32,637 bases of DNA from Acidimicrobiaceae bacterium (GTDB lineage Bacteria; Actinomycetota; Acidimicrobiia; Acidimicrobiales; Aldehydirespiratoraceae), in contig JAPPLH010000100.1 in the NCBI GenBank assembly GCA_028819505.1, forward strand, positions 9,806-42,442. Reading direction: 5' to 3'. The position numbers and the translations under genes are program-made. Positions 24,147 to 31,297 of the stretch are shown here, piece after piece; position 1 is the stretch's first letter; every line of letters begins with the position of its first letter. The notes below the pieces were generated by a model. That model did no database searches, was not told the DNA's origin, and worked only from the letters and a program-made list of their open reading frames with translations.

Positions 24147-25301
24147 ATGAAGAGAACAGATCTGCCCAAGCAGGGCTTCGTCTTCTGGCCGGTCGGTGCT
24201 GGGGACAGCACTACCGTCCTGGTCGATAACGGTGCGGTGATCCAGATCGATCTCAATCACACGGATGCGGCTGAGAGTGAGGACGATCCGCGCTGGCCGG
24301 TGGTCGACGAGCTCGTCGAACTGCTGCCGATCGTGGACGGCAAGAGATACTTGGCGGCTTTCGTGGCGACCCACGCCGACCAAGACCACTGTCAGGGCTT
24401 CCGCAAGCTTCTGGAAGACCATGCAGTGCTGATCGGCGAGTTGTGGTTCACCCCTCGTCTGATTGCCGACATCGACAACGAGGACCCTGAAGCGTTGAGC
24501 GAGGACGCTCAAGCACTCCGCGACGAGGCCCTACGACGCGTCAAGCGCAATGCACATGCCCCAGCGGCCTCCCGAAGTGGTGACCGGATACGTGTGATCG
24601 GGTACCACGACAGCCTTCAGGACGACTTCGCTGCGTTGCCCCGCAGTTTGGTGTCTCCCGCAGGCACCACGGTGGATGAAATTGACGGCGTCTACCTCGC
24701 CCGTTCGTTGCGGATCTTCGTGCACAGCCCCTTCAAGGAGTACATGGAGGACACAGAGCGGAACCGAACCAGCATCGGCCTGCACGTGACGCTGTTGCCC
24801 GGCGGTGTGCGGTCCCTGCTCCTTGGCGACCTCGACTATCGGCCGGTCAAGCAGGTATTTGAGTACACCCAGAACCAAGAGGACAAGGAATGGGACGTAT
24901 TGCTGGCGCCCCACCATTGCTCCAAGGGCGTCATGTACGAACGTGAGAACGGTACGGATGTCTTGCGTCAAGATGTTCTGGACCTCATCGAAGTCGCCAA
25001 AGCGACCGACGGGTGGGTCGTGTCGAGTTCCGGCCCTATCCCGTCATCAAACTCACCAGGCGACAACCCGCCCCACGCCAAGGCGAAGAACCGCTATGAG
25101 GAGATCTGCGACACTTTCGTATGCACAGGCGAGCACCCCGATGAGGAGAATCCGAAGCCCGTGATCTTCGAGTCAACTGCGACCGGCGTCGTCTTCTTGG
25201 GGGTGGCTCCGTTGGTGACAACGGCAGCCGCGGCGCAAGTGGAGAGGGCGCGCGGTGGCAAGAAGCCCGGTTCTACTCCCGTCGGGTTCGGGGAGTGCTG
25301 A
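24147..25301 (+). CDS. ComEC-like metallo-beta-lactamase-fold hydrolase, partner of the E2-E1-JAB-patatin protein
   Basis: This is a 384-aa soluble MBL-fold protein. The metal motif is THADQDHC (residues 75-82), i.e. HxDxDH as in ComEC/Rec2-type enzymes. Further ligands are LLGDLDY (225-231) and APHHCSKG (254-261). The substrate could be a nucleic acid, nucleotide or small molecule. The ATG at 24147 has GGAGG 9 nt upstream. The 227-bp gap from hsdR holds no gene; a TTGACA at 23946 has no matching -10. Its end overlaps the giant fusion gene by 7 nt. MBL-fold proteins beside E2/E1/JAB genes have been noted in prokaryotic ubiquitin-like loci. The C-terminal ~25 residues are flexible and Gly-rich and end in VGFGEC, which resembles a processable Gly tail; this is speculation. 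Confidence 0.88.
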   Translation: MKRTDLPKQGFVFWPVGAGDSTTVLVDNGAVIQIDLNHTDAAESEDDPRWPVVDELVELLPIVDGKRYLAAFVATHADQDHCQGFRKLLEDHAVLIGELWFTPRLIADIDNEDPEALSEDAQALRDEALRRVKRNAHAPAASRSGDRIRVIGYHDSLQDDFAALPRSLVSPAGTTVDEIDGVYLARSLRIFVHSPFKEYMEDTERNRTSIGLHVTLLPGGVRSLLLGDLDYRPVKQVFEYTQNQEDKEWDVLLAPHHCSKGVMYERENGTDVLRQDVLDLIEVAKATDGWVVSSSGPIPSSNSPGDNPPHAKAKNRYEEICDTFVCTGEHPDEENPKPVIFESTATGVVFLGVAPLVTTAAAAQVERARGGKKPGSTPVGFGEC

Positions 25302-28300
25302 GCAGCGGACAACAGCGAGCTCTAGATGAGCTCCGGTCCATAGCGGAGGCTGGCAACAGTATTGATCTCATAGACCACTCGGGACCAGAGGAGCGCGCAT
25401 GCCTCATCGCCCGAGTGTCGATCAACGCTGCGTTTCCGTGGACTGAGGACGGGATCAAGTTCCGTCCACGTGAACAATTGCACATCGCGATCCCGCGAGA
25501 CTTCCCTTGGGAGCACCCGCTGGTGATTGTTCCCCACCGGCGGTGGGCAGGACGGCCACATGTGAACTTCGGATCCTTGCTATGTCTGTTCCTAGCCCCC
25601 CAGGTTGAGTGGGATCCCAGCGACGGCATGTACGGGTTGGTCGATCGCCTTGTGGAGTGGCTGCGACGAGCTGCCGTCAACGATCTGGACCCACTGGCAG
25701 CTCCTATGCATCCGCCCTACGCCCCCTTAGGCTCGGCGGTCACCGCTGTCGTGCGCGAGAACGCGCCCCATGTGGGAAATGCCCCGTGGTTTGGTTTCGC
25801 GCCGATTGAAGACCGCACCGACACTCGCGTCGACCTTCGAGGGTGGCTGGCCTGGGGCGACAGCGGGATCAAGTACGACGGTGATGTCGCACCCGTCGTG
25901 TTGTCGCAACTGGAATTGCCCTACGAGTATCCAACCAAGCTCGGGCCATTCATCGAGGAGCTAACCGCCCACAACATAGCCAAGGAGCGCCTCTTGAACG
26001 TGCTCCGCGCCGCTGCGCACCATAATCACGAAGGTGCTCCACTGTTTGTCGTCATCGGCACACCCATGCGTGGCACCAGAGGGGGCGAGCGCCGCCAGCA
26101 CCTTGCCGTGTGGCACGTCGACGCTGACGACGCCAACCACCTGCGGCTCACAGTTCCTCAGCCATGGGACACCAGCGAACTAGAGGAGCTTCGATCCCAG
26201 CTGTTTGACTCGATGATGCGCTGGGCTGACTCCGCGGAGATCAAATGGTGCAGTGTGGACGAGGCGCGCCCGGAAGTGACCCGGCCTCGAGCCGGCAACT
26301 CACCGATAGCAGAATTTGTTGGTCGCAGTGTCGCCATCTTGGGATGCGGCGCTATCGGCAGCCATCTAGCCGAGCATCTTGTACGAGGCGGTGTGACCAA
26401 TCTGATGCTTGTCGACAATCGTAAGGTCACCACAGGTAACTTGTCACGCCAGACCTACGACCAAGTCGACCTGGCAGTTCTGAAGGTACGCGCACTGGCC
26501 CGCCGGCTGCGGCGCATCAACCCGCAACTTCAGCCTGTCCAGTGTTCCGACGATGCCGTGGAGCTGGCCGGCGATCAAGCCGCAGCCATATGGCAGCAGA
26601 ACATCATCATCGACGCGACCGCTAACCAATCGGTCGCCAAGCGACTGGAGAGTACACGCCCAACCCTCGCGTCCCCGCCATGGGTGATCAGCATGCTGCT
26701 GGGCCATCGCGGTGACCGCGGCCTCCTTACTGTCGCGCCTCCTACCAATATTGGTGGCTCACCCCGCCTGGCCCGTCACGCCAAACACACCGCCGCCGTC
26801 GCGGCGCTTGAGTCCTTTATCGATGAGTTCTGGCCCCGCTTCCCGCGTAGCGATCTGTTTCTCCCCGAACCCGGCTGCTCCGCACCGACCTTCATTGGAG
26901 CCGACGCAGATGTCGCTGCACTCGTTGCAGCCCTGACACGCGCCGCCGGGACGGCGCTGCGAAGATCTCTGGAAGGCTCATGGACAATGATCGAACTGCC
27001 CGATGCAGATCCGGGTATGCCCGCACGTAGTGAGCGCCGCGTGGTCACAAATCCAATAGAGTTAGAGGTGGCCGGCGAAGATTTTTCGGTTCAAATTGAG
27101 CACCATGTCATGATCGAACTGCTCGCATGGATCAGCGAAGGCATGCGTGACAGCCCGGGAAGTGAGACCGGCGGGATTCTCTACGGCGAGATCGATAATG
27201 CGACTCGCACAATCGCAGTTACGGCGGCTCTCGGCCCACCGCCTGACAGCCGGGCATCGCCATCGGGCTTTGTCTGTGGGACCTTAGGGGTGGATGCCGC
27301 CTCCGAAGCACTTGACACCATCAGCCGCGGGATACACCACCCAATCGGGATGTGGCACACCCACCCTCACTCCAGCCCCGCCGCAAGCCCCACTGACTTT
27401 CAGGGCATGCAGACCCTAACCGGCCAGCATGACCGTCCTCTGCCTCAGCAACTGCTGCTTATTGGTGGAGGTAGCCCCGTAGGCAGCCATTGGAACGCCT
27501 ACATCTTCGAAACCAGGCCACCCAAGAGTACCACGCATTGGCCCCAATCGATGCCGAACGAAGTCCACTGCGACAACAGCGGAGCCGGGCGCATCGGGCT
27601 GGCGCTGTCAGGAGGCGGGTTACGCGCCGCAGCTTTCCACCTCGGCTGCCTTCGCGCCCTGAACGATCGAGGCTTGCTTGATCAAGTCACCACGATCTCA
27701 GGCGTGTCCGGCGGCTCAATAGTGACCGCGCTGTGGGCCTACACCAACCTTAGCTTTGAGGACTTTGAGGCGACACTTGTGAGCATCCTGCGCCGTGGAC
27801 TGTGGAAGCCGATCATCGCGCAGTGCTTCGCGCCGCACCGCCTTGCCAAGATAGCTGCCACCACTCTAACGGCAGGACTCGCCAGCGCCCCCAACGCCGT
27901 CCTCGGCAAGGGTGGCGCCTATCAGAGAAGGACAAGCTCCGTCCATGCGTTCGAAGCAGCAATCAACTCTCGCATCACCGACGCCCAGATCACTGAGGTC
28001 GCCCGCGAGGGACTCAGTGTCATCATCAATGCCTGCGATCTCCGCACCGGCACTGCGTTCCGCTTCGGGAGCATCGAGAGCGGAAGCTGGCGAGATGGAA
28101 CCATCAAGCACAACTGCGTCAGTGTCGCGCAGGCAACGGCAGCCTCGGCCGCTCACCCGCTCGCGTTTCCCGCCTATGACCTTGTCGCAACCTTCACCCG
28201 CCGAGATGGGAGCGAACACGAACGGCGGGTGATCCTTAGCGATGGTGGCATCTACGACAATCTGGGCACATCGCCACTGCTTCCAGGACGAGACTCCGCA

Positions 28301-28690
28301 ATCAGCACTAACGTATCGGAGCCCCACGATTGGATCATCGCGTGCGACGCGGGTCGCGGGCTCTTTGATGGCACTCGTCAGCCGTATTGGTTCGCCGGCC
28401 GCGTCAAGCAATCGCTGGACACCACCTTCCGCAAGGCCCAGGACACTGACCGATCCAAACTGCTCGATCTCGTCAGCAGACCGGAGGCACCCAAGGGGGT
28501 CATCGTTGCCATGTTGGGCATGCGTGACCACCGACTCCCGGTTCCTGTCCAGGACCTAGTACCACGCGAACAGGTCATCGGCTTCAGGACCAACCTCCGT
28601 GCCTTGTCGCAAGATCACCTCGAACTCCTTGCCCGCCGCGGGCAACAGATCATGGCCGCGCTGATACCCCGCTACGGCCCCCACGTCTAG
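25295..28690 (+). CDS. E2-like / E1-like / JAB (JAMM) / patatin-like phospholipase four-domain fusion
   Basis: This is an 1131-aa single open frame. Residues ~1-135 look like an E2/UBC fold (HIAIPRDFPWEHPLVIV, then LLCLFLAP with candidate Cys97, then WDPSDGMYGLVDRLVEWL). Residues ~140-320 are a linker/inactive region. Residues ~340-570 are an E1/ThiF domain: nucleotide loop ILGCGAIGSH (348-357), LMLVDNRKVTTGNLSRQ with Asp374, and GCSAPTF with candidate catalytic Cys528. Residues ~600-740 are a JAB/JAMM isopeptidase: Glu624 (GSETGGILYG) and HTHPHSSPAASPTD giving His688, His690, Ser698, Asp701. Residues ~765-1131 are a patatin lipase: SGGGLRAAAFHLG, nucleophile Ser805 in GVSGG, and Asp983 in LSDGGIYDN. 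All catalytic residues are present. The start is GTG, overlapping the MBL stop. It resembles CBASS Cap2 + Cap3 + CapV activities in one chain, but no CD-NTase is present. Confidence 0.92.
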   Translation: MLSSGQQRALDELRSIAEAGNSIDLIDHSGPEERACLIARVSINAAFPWTEDGIKFRPREQLHIAIPRDFPWEHPLVIVPHRRWAGRPHVNFGSLLCLFLAPQVEWDPSDGMYGLVDRLVEWLRRAAVNDLDPLAAPMHPPYAPLGSAVTAVVRENAPHVGNAPWFGFAPIEDRTDTRVDLRGWLAWGDSGIKYDGDVAPVVLSQLELPYEYPTKLGPFIEELTAHNIAKERLLNVLRAAAHHNHEGAPLFVVIGTPMRGTRGGERRQHLAVWHVDADDANHLRLTVPQPWDTSELEELRSQLFDSMMRWADSAEIKWCSVDEARPEVTRPRAGNSPIAEFVGRSVAILGCGAIGSHLAEHLVRGGVTNLMLVDNRKVTTGNLSRQTYDQVDLAVLKVRALARRLRRINPQLQPVQCSDDAVELAGDQAAAIWQQNIIIDATANQSVAKRLESTRPTLASPPWVISMLLGHRGDRGLLTVAPPTNIGGSPRLARHAKHTAAVAALESFIDEFWPRFPRSDLFLPEPGCSAPTFIGADADVAALVAALTRAAGTALRRSLEGSWTMIELPDADPGMPARSERRVVTNPIELEVAGEDFSVQIEHHVMIELLAWISEGMRDSPGSETGGILYGEIDNATRTIAVTAALGPPPDSRASPSGFVCGTLGVDAASEALDTISRGIHHPIGMWHTHPHSSPAASPTDFQGMQTLTGQHDRPLPQQLLLIGGGSPVGSHWNAYIFETRPPKSTTHWPQSMPNEVHCDNSGAGRIGLALSGGGLRAAAFHLGCLRALNDRGLLDQVTTISGVSGGSIVTALWAYTNLSFEDFEATLVSILRRGLWKPIIAQCFAPHRLAKIAATTLTAGLASAPNAVLGKGGAYQRRTSSVHAFEAAINSRITDAQITEVAREGLSVIINACDLRTGTAFRFGSIESGSWRDGTIKHNCVSVAQATAASAAHPLAFPAYDLVATFTRRDGSEHERRVILSDGGIYDNLGTSPLLPGRDSAISTNVSEPHDWIIACDAGRGLFDGTRQPYWFAGRVKQSLDTTFRKAQDTDRSKLLDLVSRPEAPKGVIVAMLGMRDHRLPVPVQDLVPREQVIGFRTNLRALSQDHLELLARRGQQIMAALIPRYGPHV

Positions 28691-28763
28691 CGTTGTCGCC
28701 GCGGATGGCAGGAAGGGTGACCTGATTGGCCGCCCATATCCGCGCCGTTGCCATAGCTGGTAT

Positions 28764-28776
28764 AGTTGTTGCAACT
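28764..28776. promoter_or_regulatory. Possible promoter/operator before the small membrane protein gene
   Basis: AGTTG (28764-28768) and CAACT (28772-28776) form an inverted repeat with spacer TTG. It overlaps an extended -10-like TGGTATAGT (28758-28766). No good -35 is visible. It lies just upstream of AGGAGGG (28777-28783), so a repressor bound here could block initiation and expose or mask the ribosome site. Confidence 0.4.
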
Positions 28777-28790
28777 AGGAGGGTCGTCGG

Positions 28791-28982
28791 ATGAACGAAC
28801 TCTGGCAAAGCAACTGGCCCGAACTGATCGGTATCGGCCTCGGTCTCATTACCGCTCTCGCTGCAAGTCTTCGCTACATTCCTTCAGGTTGGAAGCGGAT
28901 GCGTCAGCGATATCTGTATAGGCACGCCGAGAACCTCGGTTTGCGCTGCGTCGTCATCGTGACAGATTCCCAATGCCAATGA
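28791..28982 (+). CDS. Small single-pass membrane protein
   Basis: This is a 63-aa protein with one predicted transmembrane helix (LIGIGLGLITALAASLRYI, residues ~12-30), followed by a strongly basic cytosolic-like segment (GWKRMRQRYLYRHAENLG). The ATG has a strong AGGAGGG 7 nt upstream. Its stop overlaps the next start by ATGA. No family was recognised. It follows the fusion gene by 100 bp and could be an accessory membrane component or a holin/toxin-like peptide; position is the only support. Confidence 0.65.
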   Translation: MNELWQSNWPELIGIGLGLITALAASLRYIPSGWKRMRQRYLYRHAENLGLRCVVIVTDSQCQ

Positions 28983-29497
28983 CACAGCCATCTCGACCAT
29001 GCGGGACTTACCGACCGGAGTATCTTGCGCGAGCCATACAGTCCTGCCACCTCAGCGCCATCGACTATTATGATCATCCGTGGCCGATCATCTCGGTATG
29101 GCACCAATTCAAGTTGGTGATGTTGGCTCCATCAACCAGTCCTAAGTCATTGTTTCTGATCGGTCGATCAGACTGGAAGTCGAAGGTGTCGCTAGGCATG
29201 AAGCCAGGCAACATTGATACTGGTGGTGGACTGTTGGAGGTCATTCTTCACGACTCTGAGAACCGTCTCCACCTTCGTAAATCGCTGCGCTCCGGCAAAC
29301 AGGCACATCGTCGACTGGTAGCGATAAGCACCCCCCAGGAGTTGGTGGATCCAACATCGCTCGTTCGGTGCTACGTGATCAATTCCTACAGGACACGCAT
29401 GTCTGCCGGCAGTTCCAAGAAGATGGTCTTCGAAGGAGCGAATCCGTTGGCCTCCACCTGGGACCAACCAGGGGGTCGCGTCTCAGGTTTGGTGTAA
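28979..29497 (+). CDS. Unknown protein, 3' end cut by an insertion element
   Basis: This is a 172-aa frame starting at the ATG at 28979 (ATGA overlap); an ATG at 28973 is an alternative. No family was recognised. It is basic, with strands such as WPIISVWHQFKLVMLAP and LLEVILHDSENRLHLRKSL. The stop TAA at 29495-29497 lies inside the terminal repeat of the insertion element that begins at 29490, so the natural C-terminus is probably missing and the last codons are contributed by the element. Whether a truncated product works is unknown. Confidence 0.6.
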   Translation: MTQPSRPCGTYRPEYLARAIQSCHLSAIDYYDHPWPIISVWHQFKLVMLAPSTSPKSLFLIGRSDWKSKVSLGMKPGNIDTGGGLLEVILHDSENRLHLRKSLRSGKQAHRRLVAISTPQELVDPTSLVRCYVINSYRTRMSAGSSKKMVFEGANPLASTWDQPGGRVSGLV

Positions 29498-30196
29498 TGG
29501 CGGTGTGGGGCGCGGGTTCGGGTGGTCATGTTGGGCGTCGTGTGACTCGCGTCCGCCGGGCTCGACGGCCGAAAGCACCGGTTGGCCGACGGTGGTGATG
29601 CCGTAGGCGACCAGCACCGGCTCGGCCCGGGAGCCGTCGTGCGTCTTGAAGTGGCTGCCGTCGAGGAACAGGTAGTCCAACTCGATGTCGGTGAGGTCTC
29701 TGCAGCGGAAGGCCTCGAAGTCGTCGCGCAGCCGGGCGCAGATCCGCGAGGCGGTGGACCTCGACAACGCCGCCTCGGGGCCGAGGGCCTCAGTGAGCAG
29801 GGCCTCGATGTCGCGGTCAGACAGGCCCCGGACCCACCCCGAGATCACCAGCGCCTCCAGCGGCTCGGTGCGCACCACTCCCCTGCCCAACAGCTGCGAC
29901 GCGAACGCCTCAGCGGTGTTGCGCAGCTTGGGGCGCTTCAAGGCGACGGGCCCCGCGGTGGTCTTGACCGTCAAGTCGCTGAAGCCGTTGCGCTGCCCGG
30001 CGCGTCCCCCGGCGCTGCGACAGTTCCAGTCCCGGCCCAGCCAGGCGGTGACCTCCTCCTCGAGAACCTGCTGGAGCACAGCCCGCGCCGACAGGCGCAT
30101 CACCTCCTCGAGGATCTCTCCGACGTCACGGCCCGAGCCGAACAACTCGTCGATCTCGGCGCGGACAGCCTCTGTGGGCGACACTCGTGCAGGCAC
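29483..30196 (-). pseudogene. IS256-family transposase, 3' half deleted
   Basis: This is a 237-aa frame from a GTG at 30196. It shows the IS256 N-terminus (EEVMRLSARAVLQQVLEEEV), the RNGFSDLTVKTTAGPVALKR segment and the first DDE Asp region (IELDYLFLDGSHFKTHDG). Similarity ends at about VLSAVEPGGRESHDA, near 29545; full-length enzymes continue for another ~170 residues with the second Asp and the Glu. The frame then runs through the terminal repeat into flanking DNA. It is not able to transpose by itself. Confidence 0.85.
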
Positions 30197-30264
30197 CGGT
30201 GTAGGGCTCCTTCGTGAGTCAGCAGCTTGCTGAAGGAACCTACGCCCGTGCCGCTATTACACCA
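29490..30264. mobile_element. Internally deleted IS256-family element with both terminal repeats
   Basis: The ends are an imperfect inverted repeat of about 30 bp. The left end begins TGGTGTAATGGCGG (29490-29503) and the complement of the right end begins TGGTGTAATAGCGG (30264-30251), followed by GGG, CG and GGTTC blocks in both. The element is about 775 bp, far shorter than an intact IS256-type IS (~1.3 kb). Flanks (CTCAGGTT on the left, GCGATGGG on the right) show no target duplication, so the two ends may come from different insertions or a later rearrangement. A near-palindrome GTAGGGCTCCTTC...GAAGGAACCTAC (about 30201-30243) lies inside the right end. Confidence 0.8.
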
Positions 30265-30314
30265 GCGATGGGACGCCACCGGTCATGATGCTGGCTACCT
30301 CCAAGACGATAAAT

Positions 30315-30348
30315 CCCCGCCATTCCCGGCGCGGCCGGGAAGGCGGGG
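30315..30348. terminator. Strong GC hairpin in the gap after the IS element
   Basis: CCCCGCC-A-TTCCCGGC (30315-30330), loop GCG and GCCGGGAA-GGCGGGG (30334-30348) form a 15-bp stem with one bulged base. No U-tract follows. It sits between the IS and the HEPN fragment and could terminate transcription from either side. The rest of 30265-30424 shows no gene. Confidence 0.45.
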
Positions 30349-30424
30349 AGCAATAGCCGCAAGCTACCAGATGGCTCCAAGGCCTTGCAACCTCCAGTCC
30401 GCGAACGAGGCCCGAGACGACACG

Positions 30425-30784
30425 TCACAGCGTGGTGCCGACTGGGCCACGGCGCGGGTGAGGCCCGGTCACACCGGTACCCGATGAAAGCGCCCACAGG
30501 TGGGCCCACCGGTTGCGCACATCGGACACCTCGAACGCCAGCGACCGCACCGACGGGCCGAACCCGTGGCTGAACACCTCGTTCCAAGTGGCCTTGATGC
30601 CCTTGAACAAGAACGCCGAATCGCCTACCGAAGGCTCGCGGTCAGGATGATGCAGCCTCGAGTTGACCTGCTGGAGCCAGCCGTCGCCGTAGAACCCCCG
30701 CCAAGTCGCCTCACACGCCGGGCCGAGCCCGTCGCGCAGCAGGTCCAACGCCTTGGCGACCCGCTCGGTGTTGGCCATCACCAT
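30425..30784 (-). pseudogene. Swt1-type HEPN domain, truncated remnant of a larger protein
   Basis: From the ATG at 30784 (GGAGG 9 nt upstream), about 99 residues look like the N-terminal Swt1-family HEPN domain found at the start of large ATPases (for example DUF499 proteins) in phage-defence loci: TERVAKALDLLRDGLGP, then AFLFKGIKATWNEVFSHGFG, then VSDVRNRWAHLWAL. The HEPN RNase signature R-x4-H is present as RNRWAH (Arg90, His95). After about residue 100 the sequence turns low-complexity (GPHPRRGPVG) and ends at 120 aa, so the large C-terminal part is gone. Confidence 0.6.
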
Positions 30785-30883
30785 GGTTGCGGTCCTCCGT
30801 AAGCGGGGTCTATTTCTGTGTACACGGCGCACACAATGCCACGGACCAGTGACATCGCGTCATTCAGAACGGGAATGGGGTGG

Positions 30884-31294
30884 CTAGGGACGGTCGGGGT
30901 GAACGAGGCTGAAGCCGAGTCGTTCGCTCATCGGCTCGAAGTGCGTCAAGTTGTTCGTGATGATCGGAAGCTCGTGCGCAAGGGCAGTAGCGGCGATCCA
31001 CATGTCATTTTCGCCGACTTGATCATCGAAGGCTCTCCTGATGTCACCGTAGCGCTTGGCGACGTTGGAGCTGCCCGGAATCACCGTGTAGCGCCCAAGG
31101 ATCGTTTCCATCTTCGAGATTCGCCGCTCACCCCAGTTCGCCTTCGCGGCACCAAAATACATCTCACCCACTGTCACGAATGAGACGAATGGCAACTTGC
31201 CCACGAGGAGTGGCTCGAAAGCCTTCGCCTGAGGTTTCTGCCACGCGACGTACGAAAGCACGTCGGTGTCGATTAGCAATCCGTTGATAGGCAT
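30884..31294 (-). CDS. vapC: VapC-type PIN-domain toxin
   Basis: This is a 136-aa PIN-domain RNase toxin with an intact active site: Asp9 (LLIDTDVLSY), Glu44 (FVTVGEMYFGA), Asp97 (VGENDMWIAATALA) and the C-terminal TNNLTHFEPM (residues 113-122). Known VapC toxins cleave tRNA or rRNA. It starts 3 nt after the stop of the upstream large gene, which takes the place of an antitoxin. It differs from the impaired PIN protein at 10785-11171 and the two are not close paralogues. Confidence 0.9.
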   Translation of the reverse strand: MPINGLLIDTDVLSYVAWQKPQAKAFEPLLVGKLPFVSFVTVGEMYFGAAKANWGERRISKMETILGRYTVIPGSSNVAKRYGDIRRAFDDQVGENDMWIAATALAHELPIITNNLTHFEPMSERLGFSLVHPDRP

Positions 31295-31297
31295 AGC

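Noticed and set aside
24147-28690. Calling the ubiquitin-like/lipase locus type II CBASS
   Set aside because: No CD-NTase (no GS...DxD nucleotidyltransferase motif) was seen in any neighbouring gene. The MBL protein occupies the place of the signal-making enzyme.
29582-30217. 211-codon plus-strand frame across the insertion element
   Set aside because: It is a shadow of the IS256-type transposase remnant, which has recognisable family sequence on the minus strand.
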